Of a stretch of 64,000 nucleotides of DNA, positions 1-7,990 are shown piece after piece. The DNA is from CAYOEV01 sp964403075 (GTDB lineage: Bacteria > Bacteroidota > Bacteroidia > Cytophagales > Cyclobacteriaceae), in assembly GCA_964403075.1 (NCBI GenBank), contig CAYOEV010000010.1, positions 15,400-79,399 on the forward strand, written 5' to 3'. Below the pieces are notes generated by a model that was not told the origin of the DNA, did no database searches, and saw nothing but the letters and a program-made list of their open reading frames with translations. Position numbers and translations under genes: made by a program. How positions within the stretch are numbered: the first letter of the stretch is position 1; every line of letters starts with the position of its first letter.

Positions 1-1188
1 AGATTGTCTTAATTCCTTCGTTTTGGTTAACTTCTCACTCATTTCAAATATCGCCTGAAAATAGTTATCATCTGAGAAATCAAATGTATCATGATGGAAA
101 GGTCGTCCAAGTAACCCGGTCATATCCTTGAAAATCTGTACATACAGTTGCCTATCTTTAGGTGCATCGTCTTCGTAAAGAAAATTCAAGCGATACAGTA
201 TTGGTAATAATTCATCATCATCGCCAATTAAGTCTTTGCTCATCAGCTTAAAATAAGCCTCGTAGAAGTCTTCAGGTATCACCTTCACACAACCAAAATC
301 TATAATGCCCAAGGTGGCGTCTGCCTGAATTAAAAAATTACCTGGGTGAGGGTCTGCATGAACTTTGCGAAGTACATGTATTTGGTGGTGGTAAAAGTCC
401 CAAAGCGCTTGTCCTATTTGATCACGCACCTTTTGACTTGGCTTCGTTTCCAAAAACTCCTTGATGTGCTTTCCTTCCAACCAGTCCATGGTTATGATTC
501 TGGACGCACTCAGTTCTTCATAATATTGGGGAAAAGATAAGTGGGGTATGTGCTGACAGGCTTGAGCGATTTCTTTAGACTGCTTGACCTCAAGGTGATA
601 ATCAGTTTCTTCCAACAATTTTTCTTCCACCTCCTGCATGTACACATCCAATTCATTCTCATTCAGACCCAGAAGTCTGAAAGCGAACGGCTTTACCAGT
701 TTCAAGTCAGATCTGATGCTATTCGCCACTCCGGGATACTGCACCTTGACCGCATAGGTTTTACCATCCTTAGTTCCTTTATGCACCTGACCGATAGATG
801 CTGCATTCACCGCATTCGGTGTAAAGTCATCAAAAACTTCTGTTGGGGCTTTACCTACTTGTTGCTGAAAAGTTTTCACTACCAACGGATAAGACAATGG
901 AGGCGCACTGTATTGGCTCATGGAAAATTTATCCTGGTAGGCTCCGGGAAGCAGATTTTTATCCATTGCCAGCATTTGGGCTACTTTGAGGGCACTCCCT
1001 TTGAGCTCGCTAAGCGAATCGTAAATATCTGTTGCGTTGTCAGCGTCTAACTGGTTACGATCCGTTTTTGGATCCACTATCTTACGGCTGTAATGTTTGA
1101 GGTAATTGCCACCTACTTTCACACCGGTGCGAACAAAGCGGGAAGCACGACTTATTTTTCCCGTGGGAATTTTTTGTTGTTCTTTCAT
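1..1188 (-). CDS. AarF/ABC1/UbiB family atypical protein kinase (3' end outside the window)
   Basis: 396 codons are visible; the C-terminus runs off the left edge. The ADCK/UbiB signatures are all present: a KGxxxKxxQ motif (residues 63-71), the alanine-rich NAASIGQVH loop (about 128-136) that replaces a normal glycine loop, the invariant lysine in YAVKV (K148), the catalytic-loop-like HADPHPGNF (277-285) and the metal-binding IDFG (296-299). Family members are ATPases/kinases acting in quinone or membrane-lipid biology; the substrate here is unknown. The ATG shares one base with the TGA of the upstream TetR gene (TGATG), so the two are probably translationally coupled and that regulator may control this gene. 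Family assignment is firm, role is inference. Confidence 0.9.
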   Translation of the reverse strand, partial: MKEQQKIPTGKISRASRFVRTGVKVGGNYLKHYSRKIVDPKTDRNQLDADNATDIYDSLSELKGSALKVAQMLAMDKNLLPGAYQDKFSMSQYSAPPLSYPLVVKTFQQQVGKAPTEVFDDFTPNAVNAASIGQVHKGTKDGKTYAVKVQYPGVANSIRSDLKLVKPFAFRLLGLNENELDVYMQEVEEKLLEETDYHLEVKQSKEIAQACQHIPHLSFPQYYEELSASRIITMDWLEGKHIKEFLETKPSQKVRDQIGQALWDFYHHQIHVLRKVHADPHPGNFLIQADATLGIIDFGCVKVIPEDFYEAYFKLMSKDLIGDDDELLPILYRLNFLYEDDAPKDRQLYVQIFKDMTGLLGRPFHHDTFDFSDDNYFQAIFEMSEKLTKTKELRQS

Positions 1189-1859
1189 CAGGCGCGTGAC
1201 TGATTTTGATATAAAAATTTTCCAAAGTCTAAAATAGACTCCAAAGGTCCCCTACCAATAAGATCGTAGGCTAGATTCACAGATTTCTCAATGGCCACAT
1301 CCGTTTTTTCAAAATCTTTGGTTTCATCCAGTGACCAATGTCTCACAATAAAAAGGAAATGCAGCCAAAATGCTTTTTTGTATTGGCCTGTCAATGGAGC
1401 TGGCCGGTCTGCTACCTCACCTGTCTCTTTCCCTTGCATAATGAGCTCGTCGATAAAATTTTCAAAATTCACCCTTAGATCCATTAGAAATGTAGGATTT
1501 AACTCTTTTCGATCCAGGTGACCAAATTTTAATAAAACGTAACTGCGGTTTGCCAGGAGCTGCTGCACCCAAGAAAAATAAAATGCCAATAATTTTTCCC
1601 GGCTTGAATAAATGGCATATTGCTCATCCTTTTGCAACATGTCCAATGTTTCACGCAACCAGTCTGCCCAGATGGCACGTTCTAGAATTTGAAATGAATT
1701 AAAATGTTGGTAAAATGAAACTTCATCAATACCAAGCTGTCGAACAAAGGCAAATACAGAAGTTGGAAGTCTTCCTTCCAGAAGAACAAATTCCATGAAT
1801 GCCTCTTTGATACGTTCCGGACTTACAGTCGCTTTTTCTTTTTTAGTCGTCGATGCCAT
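1188..1859 (-). CDS. TetR/AcrR family transcriptional regulator
   Basis: A 223-residue protein with an N-terminal TetR-type helix-turn-helix at about residues 13-58 (helix, short linker, then the recognition segment around GIDEVSFYQHF, which matches the usual vSxxxfYxHF end of TetR HTH domains). The rest is helical and would be the ligand/dimerisation domain; no ligand can be named. Its stop overlaps the start of the AarF-like kinase gene by one base, a coupled two-gene unit. The promoter side shows only an imperfect -7-like element (TGCTTTTG). The target is probably its own operon, by analogy with other linked TetR genes. Confidence 0.8.
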   Translation of the reverse strand: MASTTKKEKATVSPERIKEAFMEFVLLEGRLPTSVFAFVRQLGIDEVSFYQHFNSFQILERAIWADWLRETLDMLQKDEQYAIYSSREKLLAFYFSWVQQLLANRSYVLLKFGHLDRKELNPTFLMDLRVNFENFIDELIMQGKETGEVADRPAPLTGQYKKAFWLHFLFIVRHWSLDETKDFEKTDVAIEKSVNLAYDLIGRGPLESILDFGKFLYQNQSRA

Positions 1860-1907
1860 GGGAAGGAAACAGCAAAAGCACTCAAAAGGTTGTTAATTAA
1901 GCTAAAT

Positions 1908-2144
1908 TTATCTCCAATCAAGTCCACGTTGTTCTTCAATTATGCGACGAATGGTTTCCGGATCTGACAAAGTAGGATGGGCAGGTGGCCTGGAGGTAAA
2001 ATGAAAGCGTCCGCAGTCTGCACACTCATAAACATTCTGAGGTCCAGCACCCGGACGGTGACGCGAACGTATGTGGTTCTGTATCAAAGCCTCAATGGCC
2101 AATTCTTGCGTATCGAAAGGTGTTTTTCCTGAAGCACAGTTCAT
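1908..2144 (-). CDS. Small hypothetical protein with a CxxC-x3-H zinc-knuckle-like motif
   Basis: 78 residues, basic in the middle (RSRHRPGAG), with a CADCGRFHF segment (C41, C44, H48) that looks like half of a zinc ribbon. No signal peptide or membrane segment. It is the first gene upstream of the TetR-AarF pair on the same strand with a 48-base gap, so it may or may not be cotranscribed. It resembles short conserved zinc-ribbon-like proteins of Bacteroidota; I do not recognise a function. The rare-looking motif pattern and clean ORF support it as real. Confidence 0.6.
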   Translation of the reverse strand: MNCASGKTPFDTQELAIEALIQNHIRSRHRPGAGPQNVYECADCGRFHFTSRPPAHPTLSDPETIRRIIEEQRGLDWR

Positions 2145-2281
2145 TTCTCACAGAAGGTAAACTAAGGTGTTATGGGAATATTAATTCTAAAAATACAGGA
2201 TTAAGATATCGTTAAACATAATTTCAAAGTTGTCTACTTCCTGTTCAATTAACGTGCTTTGCGTCTGAATAATTAACCTAC

Positions 2282-2794
2282 ATGCAGGCCATATTACTTT
2301 TGTTGTTGCTGTTACCTCTCACAACCTTTTCGCAAAATTTTTCTTTGACAGATAAGAAACCGGGTTTTTTAATAAACCGAGAGGATACGTTGCAAGGTGA
2401 AATAGCCATCAATTTCGATTCAAATCAGATTCTTCTGGTCAATGAGAAAGGCATATCCAATTATTCAGCAACTAATTTCGACAAAATACTCATTCAAGAT
2501 ATTCCAGACAAAATCTACAAGATTGGAAAGTGGGGAAACCAGGAAGTTTTTTTTGAGGTCTTGATAGACGGGATGCAGGCCCTCTGCTTTCGTATAGAAA
2601 AAAATACAGAGGTTTTTTACACCATTGATCGTGACAGAAAAGCGGTACGCATTGAATCTGGCAAAAAAATATTCTCATACTTCGAAAATCATAAGAAGGA
2701 AATGAAGGACTACGCCTTTTCTTCCAATGTGAATCTTGAAACAAAGACAGGGCTCATCGAAATCTTTCGGTATTACAATGACACTTACCTTTGA
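2282..2794 (+). CDS. Exported hypothetical protein
   Basis: 170 residues starting with a strong signal peptide (long leucine run, probable cleavage after TTFSQ near residue 18). The mature part is soluble, mixed alpha/beta, without a motif I recognise. A 26-base gap separates it from terC on the same strand, but a -7-like element overlapping its stop codon suggests terC can be transcribed separately. Probably periplasmic or secreted. Function unknown. Confidence 0.65.
   Translation: MQAILLLLLLLPLTTFSQNFSLTDKKPGFLINREDTLQGEIAINFDSNQILLVNEKGISNYSATNFDKILIQDIPDKIYKIGKWGNQEVFFEVLIDGMQALCFRIEKNTEVFYTIDRDRKAVRIESGKKIFSYFENHKKEMKDYAFSSNVNLETKTGLIEIFRYYNDTYL
2786..2793 (+). promoter_or_regulatory. 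Candidate -7 promoter element for the terC-like gene
   Basis: TACCTTTG is an exact match to the Bacteroidota -7 consensus TAnnTTTG, 27 bases before the terC ATG and overlapping the end of the upstream gene. No clear -33 TTG at the usual spacing, so moderate confidence. Confidence 0.35.
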
Positions 2795-2820
2795 AGCTCA
2801 AATAATTAAGACTTCAAATC

Positions 2821-3591
2821 ATGCTGGAAGCCCTCTTTACACTTGTCCTATTGATCCTTTTACAAGCTGTATTAGGCATTGACAATCTCCTTTATATCTC
2901 GCTTGAATCAAAAAATGCACCCGTAGAAAAGCAAGCTTATGTGCGATCGGTCGGTATCGGTGTTGCCATCCTATTACGCATCATACTGTTATTTGTAGTG
3001 GTAAATCTGATACGTTACGTTCAAGCGCCCTGGTTAATATTGGACAATGGCATCATTGATGGAGTTTTTAATTTTCACAGCATTGTTGTGCTGCTCGGGG
3101 GTGTGTTCATTCTTTACACGGGCGTAAAAGAAATTTGGCACATGGTTTACCTGGAAGAGCATGCCAAAGAATCGAAGAATATGCAGCCTACAGGAAAGGT
3201 CATCGCAATCATCGTGGTCATGAATTTAATTTTTTCATTTGATTCCATATTAAGCGCCATTGCACTCACTGATGACCTTTGGGTCATGGGGATAGCCATT
3301 GTTGCCAGCGGTGTTTTAATGATCTGGCTTTCGGACCGTGTCTCTGCCTTCTTACAAAAAAACCGAATTTTTGAAATTTTGGGGTTATTTATACTCATGT
3401 TGGTGGGCGTCATGCTGATTTCTGATGGTGGCCATCTGGCACAAATGAAGTTGCTAGGCAATGAAATACACGCCATGAGTAAAGCCAACTTTTATTTCAT
3501 CCTCTTTATCCTGGTTGCCATCGACGTGGTACAATCACGTTACCAGAGACGCCTACTTAAAAATAAGATGGAAAAAATTATTGATGTCTGA
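2821..3591 (+). CDS. TerC family integral membrane protein
   Basis: 256 residues with about seven hydrophobic helices. Two intramembrane acidic motifs typical of TerC/Alx proteins are present: GIDN (residues 19-22) in the first helix and FSFDS (138-142) in a middle helix. Relatives have been linked to tellurite resistance, alkaline response and, more recently, manganese/calcium export or metal loading of secreted proteins; which applies here cannot be told. No ter operon partners are nearby, so this is a stand-alone TerC protein. It converges on trmB with only 15 bases between the stops. Confidence 0.88.
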   Translation: MLEALFTLVLLILLQAVLGIDNLLYISLESKNAPVEKQAYVRSVGIGVAILLRIILLFVVVNLIRYVQAPWLILDNGIIDGVFNFHSIVVLLGGVFILYTGVKEIWHMVYLEEHAKESKNMQPTGKVIAIIVVMNLIFSFDSILSAIALTDDLWVMGIAIVASGVLMIWLSDRVSAFLQKNRIFEILGLFILMLVGVMLISDGGHLAQMKLLGNEIHAMSKANFYFILFILVAIDVVQSRYQRRLLKNKMEKIIDV

Positions 3592-3606
3592 TGCCAATAC
3601 CAGTCA

Positions 3607-4308
3607 CTATGCTTTGAATCTAAATTTCATATACTTGATTTTTTCTCCTCTGGTGGACCAGATGTTTTCATATTTCGTTTTAATGCCGTGATGATCTACC
3701 AGGAGTTGAGATGCGTATAAATCAAAAGTGTATTTCAGTTCCATAATGGGCATTTCTCTCAGTTGCTCCAACGTATAGTTGAAAAGTGGTGTGTTGTCCG
3801 TTTTAAATCGAAACCATCCCTTCGGTCTAAGTAAGGATCGATACATATTTAGAAAAAAAAGATTGGTCAACCGATGCTTTTCCTCCCGCTCCTTGGGTCT
3901 GGGATCGGGGAAAGTCAGCCATATCTCATCAATTTCGTTAGGCGCTATAACTGCTGGAATACGTGCAATGGGCGATCTTAAAAACCCGGCATTGCTGAGC
4001 TTCAGTTCTGCAACCCGGCTGGCTCCAACCCATAAGCGATCCCCTTTTATATCCACGCCCAAATAGCTTCGTTCCGGAAACTTGCTGGCCAGGGCCACAG
4101 TGTATTCACCTCTTCCACACCCCAGCTCCAGGGTAATGGGCCGATGGCTATCAAAAAAGCGCGCATTCCATTGCCCGAAATAACCTACGGCCTCAGATTC
4201 GTGGATGTCTACCACACGGGGATTCTCCCTGATATCTGTAAATCGATTTTTTTTAGCGCGAGCCACCTGCTTTTTTTTGGCTAAATTAGTTGCAAATGAA
4301 TCGGTCAT
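3607..4308 (-). CDS. trmB: tRNA (guanine-N7-)-methyltransferase
   Basis: Makes m7G46 in the tRNA variable loop using S-adenosylmethionine. From the chosen ATG the protein has 233 residues. It shows the SAM-binding LELGCGRGEY (60-69), VDIKG (85-89) and the TrmB signature FPDPRPKEREEKHR (133-146). The reading frame stays open 34 codons further upstream, but that extension is not family-like and would overlap the divergent gene; ATG at 4308 gives a normal length. That ATG lies in the same CATG as the start of the divergent exported-protein gene, leaving no intergenic space. Confidence 0.92.
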   Translation of the reverse strand: MTDSFATNLAKKKQVARAKKNRFTDIRENPRVVDIHESEAVGYFGQWNARFFDSHRPITLELGCGRGEYTVALASKFPERSYLGVDIKGDRLWVGASRVAELKLSNAGFLRSPIARIPAVIAPNEIDEIWLTFPDPRPKEREEKHRLTNLFFLNMYRSLLRPKGWFRFKTDNTPLFNYTLEQLREMPIMELKYTFDLYASQLLVDHHGIKTKYENIWSTRGEKIKYMKFRFKA

Positions 4309-4825
4309 GAAATTCCAGTTTTTAATCCTGCTTTTTGCATCGGTGTCATACACAGCGTTTGGACAAAGGCCGGCATCCTTAAGCGAAAAGTTAGCTGGAG
4401 TTACAGCCAAATGGGACGAAAAAGCAAAAGAGCTGGATAGTTACCAAGGCTTAAAAAGCTATTGCAACGAACCTTCATTCAGAGAAGAAACTGTAACGTT
4501 ACTGATTGACCTTCATCATTTGGACTCAATACTGTACGACAACGTGGTGGATAAAGCCAACCAGGTGGGTGCTTCTGCGGAAATACGGCTCACCCTGCGA
4601 GACATTCAGAAGGTACAACTAGGAAGTAGTACCCGTGATTTTGTGGATTTTCTTCAAATTGAATGCAACCGACTCGATAACGTGGCGCAAGAACTGGCCA
4701 CGGGTGACAAAAAAGCAAGTAAACACCGTGATGCACTGGAAAAGGAGCTCGACCGATATATAAGTCTTACCACAGCAAGGATTGATCTGATTCTCGAACA
4801 TGTACAGCACCTCGCGGAAGAATAG
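4307..4825 (+). CDS. Exported hypothetical protein, helical
   Basis: I start at the ATG at 4307 because it opens directly into a signal peptide (hydrophobic core FLILLFASVSYTAF, cleavage near AFGQ); the longer open frame upstream is antisense to trmB and would bury the signal. The mature ~150 residues are rich in charged and leucine residues and look all-helical, with two cysteines (about residues 54 and 126). No family recognised. It is divergent from trmB and convergent with folC. Confidence 0.65.
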   Translation: MKFQFLILLFASVSYTAFGQRPASLSEKLAGVTAKWDEKAKELDSYQGLKSYCNEPSFREETVTLLIDLHHLDSILYDNVVDKANQVGASAEIRLTLRDIQKVQLGSSTRDFVDFLQIECNRLDNVAQELATGDKKASKHRDALEKELDRYISLTTARIDLILEHVQHLAEE

Positions 4826-4840
4826 CGTGCCAGTTCATTT

Positions 4841-6124
4841 TTACTTCAAGAAGGACAGATACTCTGCCACAATATAAGTGCTTCCGGTAATTAGAATAAA
4901 ATCATCAGGGAAAGCATCTGCCTTCGCAGCATCTACTGCTTCCTGCACGTTCGTGTAAGGCTTACCGACCAATCCAACATTTAAAGCCGAAGCCAGCAAC
5001 TCTTCCACAGGTAATCTGCGGGGCACCGAGGCTGCTGTGAAGTAATAGCATGCCTCTCTAGGCAACACAGACCAAAGTTCTTCCAGTGGCTTATCAGTCA
5101 CCGTGCCCAAGACAATGTGCAACTTTCCCCTATTTAAGGCTTTGACCTGATTGAGAAGATGCTGAATGCCTTCCGGATTATGAGAAACATCCGCCACAAT
5201 TTTGGGCTGCTCAGACAATGATTGCCACCTTCCTCTCAGGTTTGTGTTTCGTTGAATGTTGGCGAGCCCTGCATGCACATGGGCATCGGACAGCTGCCAA
5301 CCCCTGGACATCAATACCTCGACACTTTTGAGTATCGTTGGTACATTCAAGAGAAAATAGTCAGCCAGCACATCGGTAAGATAGGATATTCCCTGGTACA
5401 AGAAAGTTCCCCGTCGAAGTGATGGTTGCTGAGCCCAGACGGCACTACCTTCAGGTAGATGCAACCGCACACCCAGCTCATGACATCTGTCCGCAAACAC
5501 GGGTATGACTTCCTGAGGTCTGCCACTAAAAACAGTAGGAATTCCCGACTTAATAATACCTGCCTTTTCCATGGCAATTTTTTCCAGGGTATTGCCAAGA
5601 ATATCCATATGGTCCCAGCCAATATGTGTAATCACAGAAAGCTCCGGCTGTACCACGTTGGTACTGTCCAGTCTGCCACCCAGTCCGGTCTCGATCACCG
5701 CAATATCTATCCCCTGCCTTGCCAGGTAGGTGAATCCCATGGCTACATTCAACTCAAAGAAGGAAGGTTGTATGGTTGCTAAATGCAGGGCTATTTCATT
5801 GAGGTAAGCCACCACAAAAGTGGCGTCCATAGGCCGGCCATTAATTCGGGTCCGCTCGGTTAAGTCAAGCAAATGAGGAGAGGTGTGTAAACCTGTGTGC
5901 AGTCCAGCTTCCTGGCAAATGGAAGCCAATGCATGGGCGGTGGTGCCCTTGCCGTTGGTGCCTGCCACATGCACACATTTTAGTTTTTTTTCCGGGTGGC
6001 CGGTCAGTGCCAATAAATCTAAGGTCCGACTTAAGTCTGGTTTGTAGGCTTTTTTTCCCTGACGCTGATAAATGGGTAGTTGCTCATATAAAAAAGCTTC
6101 TGCCTCCTGAAAATTTTGAATCAT
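4841..6124 (-). CDS. folC: Bifunctional folylpolyglutamate synthase / dihydrofolate synthase
   Basis: ATP-dependent Mur-ligase-type enzyme that adds glutamate to dihydropteroate and to folates, 427 residues as expected. It contains the P-loop AGTNGKGTT (54-62), the folate-binding STSPHL-like stretch (TSPHLLDLTER, about 80-90), the AVIETGLGGRLDSTN segment and the C-terminal DVSHNPEG motif. The ATG overlaps the TGA of the upstream TonB-like gene by four bases (ATGA), so it is the last gene of the ExbB-ExbD-TonB unit and probably translationally coupled to it. Confidence 0.95.
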   Translation of the reverse strand: MIQNFQEAEAFLYEQLPIYQRQGKKAYKPDLSRTLDLLALTGHPEKKLKCVHVAGTNGKGTTAHALASICQEAGLHTGLHTSPHLLDLTERTRINGRPMDATFVVAYLNEIALHLATIQPSFFELNVAMGFTYLARQGIDIAVIETGLGGRLDSTNVVQPELSVITHIGWDHMDILGNTLEKIAMEKAGIIKSGIPTVFSGRPQEVIPVFADRCHELGVRLHLPEGSAVWAQQPSLRRGTFLYQGISYLTDVLADYFLLNVPTILKSVEVLMSRGWQLSDAHVHAGLANIQRNTNLRGRWQSLSEQPKIVADVSHNPEGIQHLLNQVKALNRGKLHIVLGTVTDKPLEELWSVLPREACYYFTAASVPRRLPVEELLASALNVGLVGKPYTNVQEAVDAAKADAFPDDFILITGSTYIVAEYLSFLK

Positions 6125-6834
6125 GAGGGCTTGAGCACAAAGGTGATGGTGCCTTTAGATGTTGATGCCGCAGCGTCACTGGAAGTTTTGACAAGCTTAA
6201 GCGCGTCTACACTCCGACGGTATATGCGCTCCACTTGTGGTGAAACCGTACTGGAAACTAGTTTCACGTTGATAATATTGCCATCTTCATCTACCGTGAT
6301 TTCATAAACAATTTTACCGGTTTCATTCGTTTGTTCCTTGGGTTTTGGCGCTCGCTCCCATTGCCACCCTGCCATGTTCAGACTAGATCCGGATCCACTG
6401 CCAGCGCCGCCTTTCGGACCAGCATATTGTGCGTCAGGATTCAATGCTCCCTGCTTTTTCCCCCCGGTGGTATTCGGTTTGAATACCGCCTCTTCATTGA
6501 TTTTCGGTTTTTTTGGCTGTGGTGTATCATTTTGGGTAGTTTCAGCTTTTTGAGTCGGGGCCGCTTTCACTAACCCTTCTTCTGCCAGTTTTTGTACCGT
6601 TTGTCCGGATGGTTTGGTTTGGCTGGCCGTCGTTTCAGGTTCTGTCTGGTCACCGATCTGGGAGGCGCCCCCCCCTGTACTACTGGCCAAAAAACTCAGC
6701 GCTATACCCAATTCGGGGTTGGGGGGATCCGGTGCACGCCAGGCGACCAAGTAATATGCGGCCACAAATAGTAAACCCTGGATCACCAACGTGGCCAGCC
6801 AGGCCTTTTGTTTATTTCTGTGTTGTGCGCTCAT
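6121..6834 (-). CDS. TonB-like energy transducer
   Basis: 237 residues: short cytoplasmic start, one membrane helix (about 11-31), a long periplasmic Pro/Lys/Gln/Thr-rich spacer (about 34-160) and a C-terminal ~70-residue TonB-type domain with the usual GKIVYEITVDEDGNI start. It follows exbB and exbD, so it should transmit proton-motive force from that motor to outer-membrane receptors. The spacer is glycine-rich near GGAGSGSGS. Overlaps exbD and folC by four bases each. Which receptor it serves is unknown; the barrel protein at 9420-11045 is a neighbour. Confidence 0.85.
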   Translation of the reverse strand: MSAQHRNKQKAWLATLVIQGLLFVAAYYLVAWRAPDPPNPELGIALSFLASSTGGGASQIGDQTEPETTASQTKPSGQTVQKLAEEGLVKAAPTQKAETTQNDTPQPKKPKINEEAVFKPNTTGGKKQGALNPDAQYAGPKGGAGSGSGSSLNMAGWQWERAPKPKEQTNETGKIVYEITVDEDGNIINVKLVSSTVSPQVERIYRRSVDALKLVKTSSDAAASTSKGTITFVLKPS

Positions 6835-7229
6835 TTATCCTCCGGCTTGGTGGCCAGAGATACCTTGGCTTTAAGTGAAGTGGCAATACCTGCCACCCGA
6901 ACCAGTTCTTCTACGGGTACCTTGGCGTCACAATGCAAAACCACAACACCTTCTTCCTCGGTATTCAATGCCCGCGTTAAAGCCTGTTCTAACTCTTCGT
7001 AGGTGACAACCTTATCGTTAACGGCATACCTCAAATCTTCCGTTATGGTTACACTTACTTTTTGCATGACAATTTCAGAAGTCTTGGCCGCCGGCGTGTT
7101 TACAGGCAGACCGGCAGGCGTGATGAAAGAAGCTGTGAGCATGAAAAAAATGAGCAATAAGAACACCACATCTGTCATAGAGGACATGCTAAAAGTTGAG
7201 ACCACCTGATGTTTGGACTTTAAATTCAT
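6831..7229 (-). CDS. exbD: ExbD/TolR family biopolymer transport protein
   Basis: 132 residues with one N-terminal membrane helix (about 20-35) that carries the essential aspartate (D20 in SSMTDVVF), followed by a periplasmic domain. ExbD forms the rotor of the ExbB-ExbD proton motor driving TonB. It is two bases downstream of exbB and overlaps the TonB-like gene by four, a tight motor-transducer operon. TolR would be the alternative name, but the TonB-type partner favours ExbD. Confidence 0.9.
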   Translation of the reverse strand: MNLKSKHQVVSTFSMSSMTDVVFLLLIFFMLTASFITPAGLPVNTPAAKTSEIVMQKVSVTITEDLRYAVNDKVVTYEELEQALTRALNTEEEGVVVLHCDAKVPVEELVRVAGIATSLKAKVSLATKPEDK

Positions 7230-7231
7230 GG

Positions 7232-7927
7232 TTATGGTCTTTGGGGTTCCTGTAAAAGATCAACGAAATCGATGGAAGTATATTCCATATTGTGAATGAC
7301 CTTGGATACCCGACTTACCAAATAATTATAGCCCAGGTAAGCCAGTATACCCACGAATAGTCCAGCGGCCGTGGTTATCATGGCTTCGTAAATACCTCCT
7401 GATAGTAGTTTCGGACTCACCGCTCCCTCTTCCTGAGCAATTGCCATAAATGCCTGAATCATACCAGCTACCGTGCCTAAAAATCCAATCATGGGTGCGG
7501 CACCAGAAATGGTGGCCAGTAAATTCAAGTTTTTCTCCAACCTGTAAATTTCAATTTTACCGATGTTTTCAATACTGGCTTCAATGTTTTTCAGTGGGCT
7601 TCCGATACGTGTAATCCCCTTTTCAATCATTCGTGCTGCCGGTGTATCCGTTTGGGCACACAGCATGCGTGCGCCCTGCATATCTCCTCCAGCTACCAGC
7701 TGCCGAATACGATCCTTAAAATTGCCGGGTGTTTTGCCAGCCTTCTGTATGGTTAGGATTCGTTCTACAAAAACATAGATACCCAATAACCAAAGGACCA
7801 GGATGGGAAGCATCATGTATCCGCCATTGATTATGAGATCTAAGAAAGTGATGGTTTCCCCTGCTGGATTTATCTGAGCTGTATCCAGGACATCTTGTAT
7901 GGGTGCTTGAAGAGGTAGTATATACAT
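7232..7927 (-). CDS. exbB: MotA/TolQ/ExbB family proton channel protein
   Basis: 231 residues, three membrane helices (about 34-56, 135-160 and 182-204). The hallmark APMIGFLGTVAGMIQAF (144-160) and the following AAGLFVGILAY helix identify the ExbB/TolQ proton channel. It forms the stator ring around ExbD in the inner membrane. First gene of the motor operon, 63 bases after the SPOR-protein gene. A degenerate -7-like TTCTTTTG lies just upstream, so its own promoter is possible but not clear. Confidence 0.92.
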   Translation of the reverse strand: MYILPLQAPIQDVLDTAQINPAGETITFLDLIINGGYMMLPILVLWLLGIYVFVERILTIQKAGKTPGNFKDRIRQLVAGGDMQGARMLCAQTDTPAARMIEKGITRIGSPLKNIEASIENIGKIEIYRLEKNLNLLATISGAAPMIGFLGTVAGMIQAFMAIAQEEGAVSPKLLSGGIYEAMITTAAGLFVGILAYLGYNYLVSRVSKVIHNMEYTSIDFVDLLQEPQRP

Positions 7928-7990
7928 ATGATTTGTATTGCCAAAAGAAACGAATGGATTGACACGATATTATACAAGTCCAGAAAATAC

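Noticed and set aside
346..1050. Two plus-strand open frames
   Set aside because: They are antisense to a gene with complete AarF/UbiB motifs and have hydrophobic, composition-driven sequences without family resemblance.
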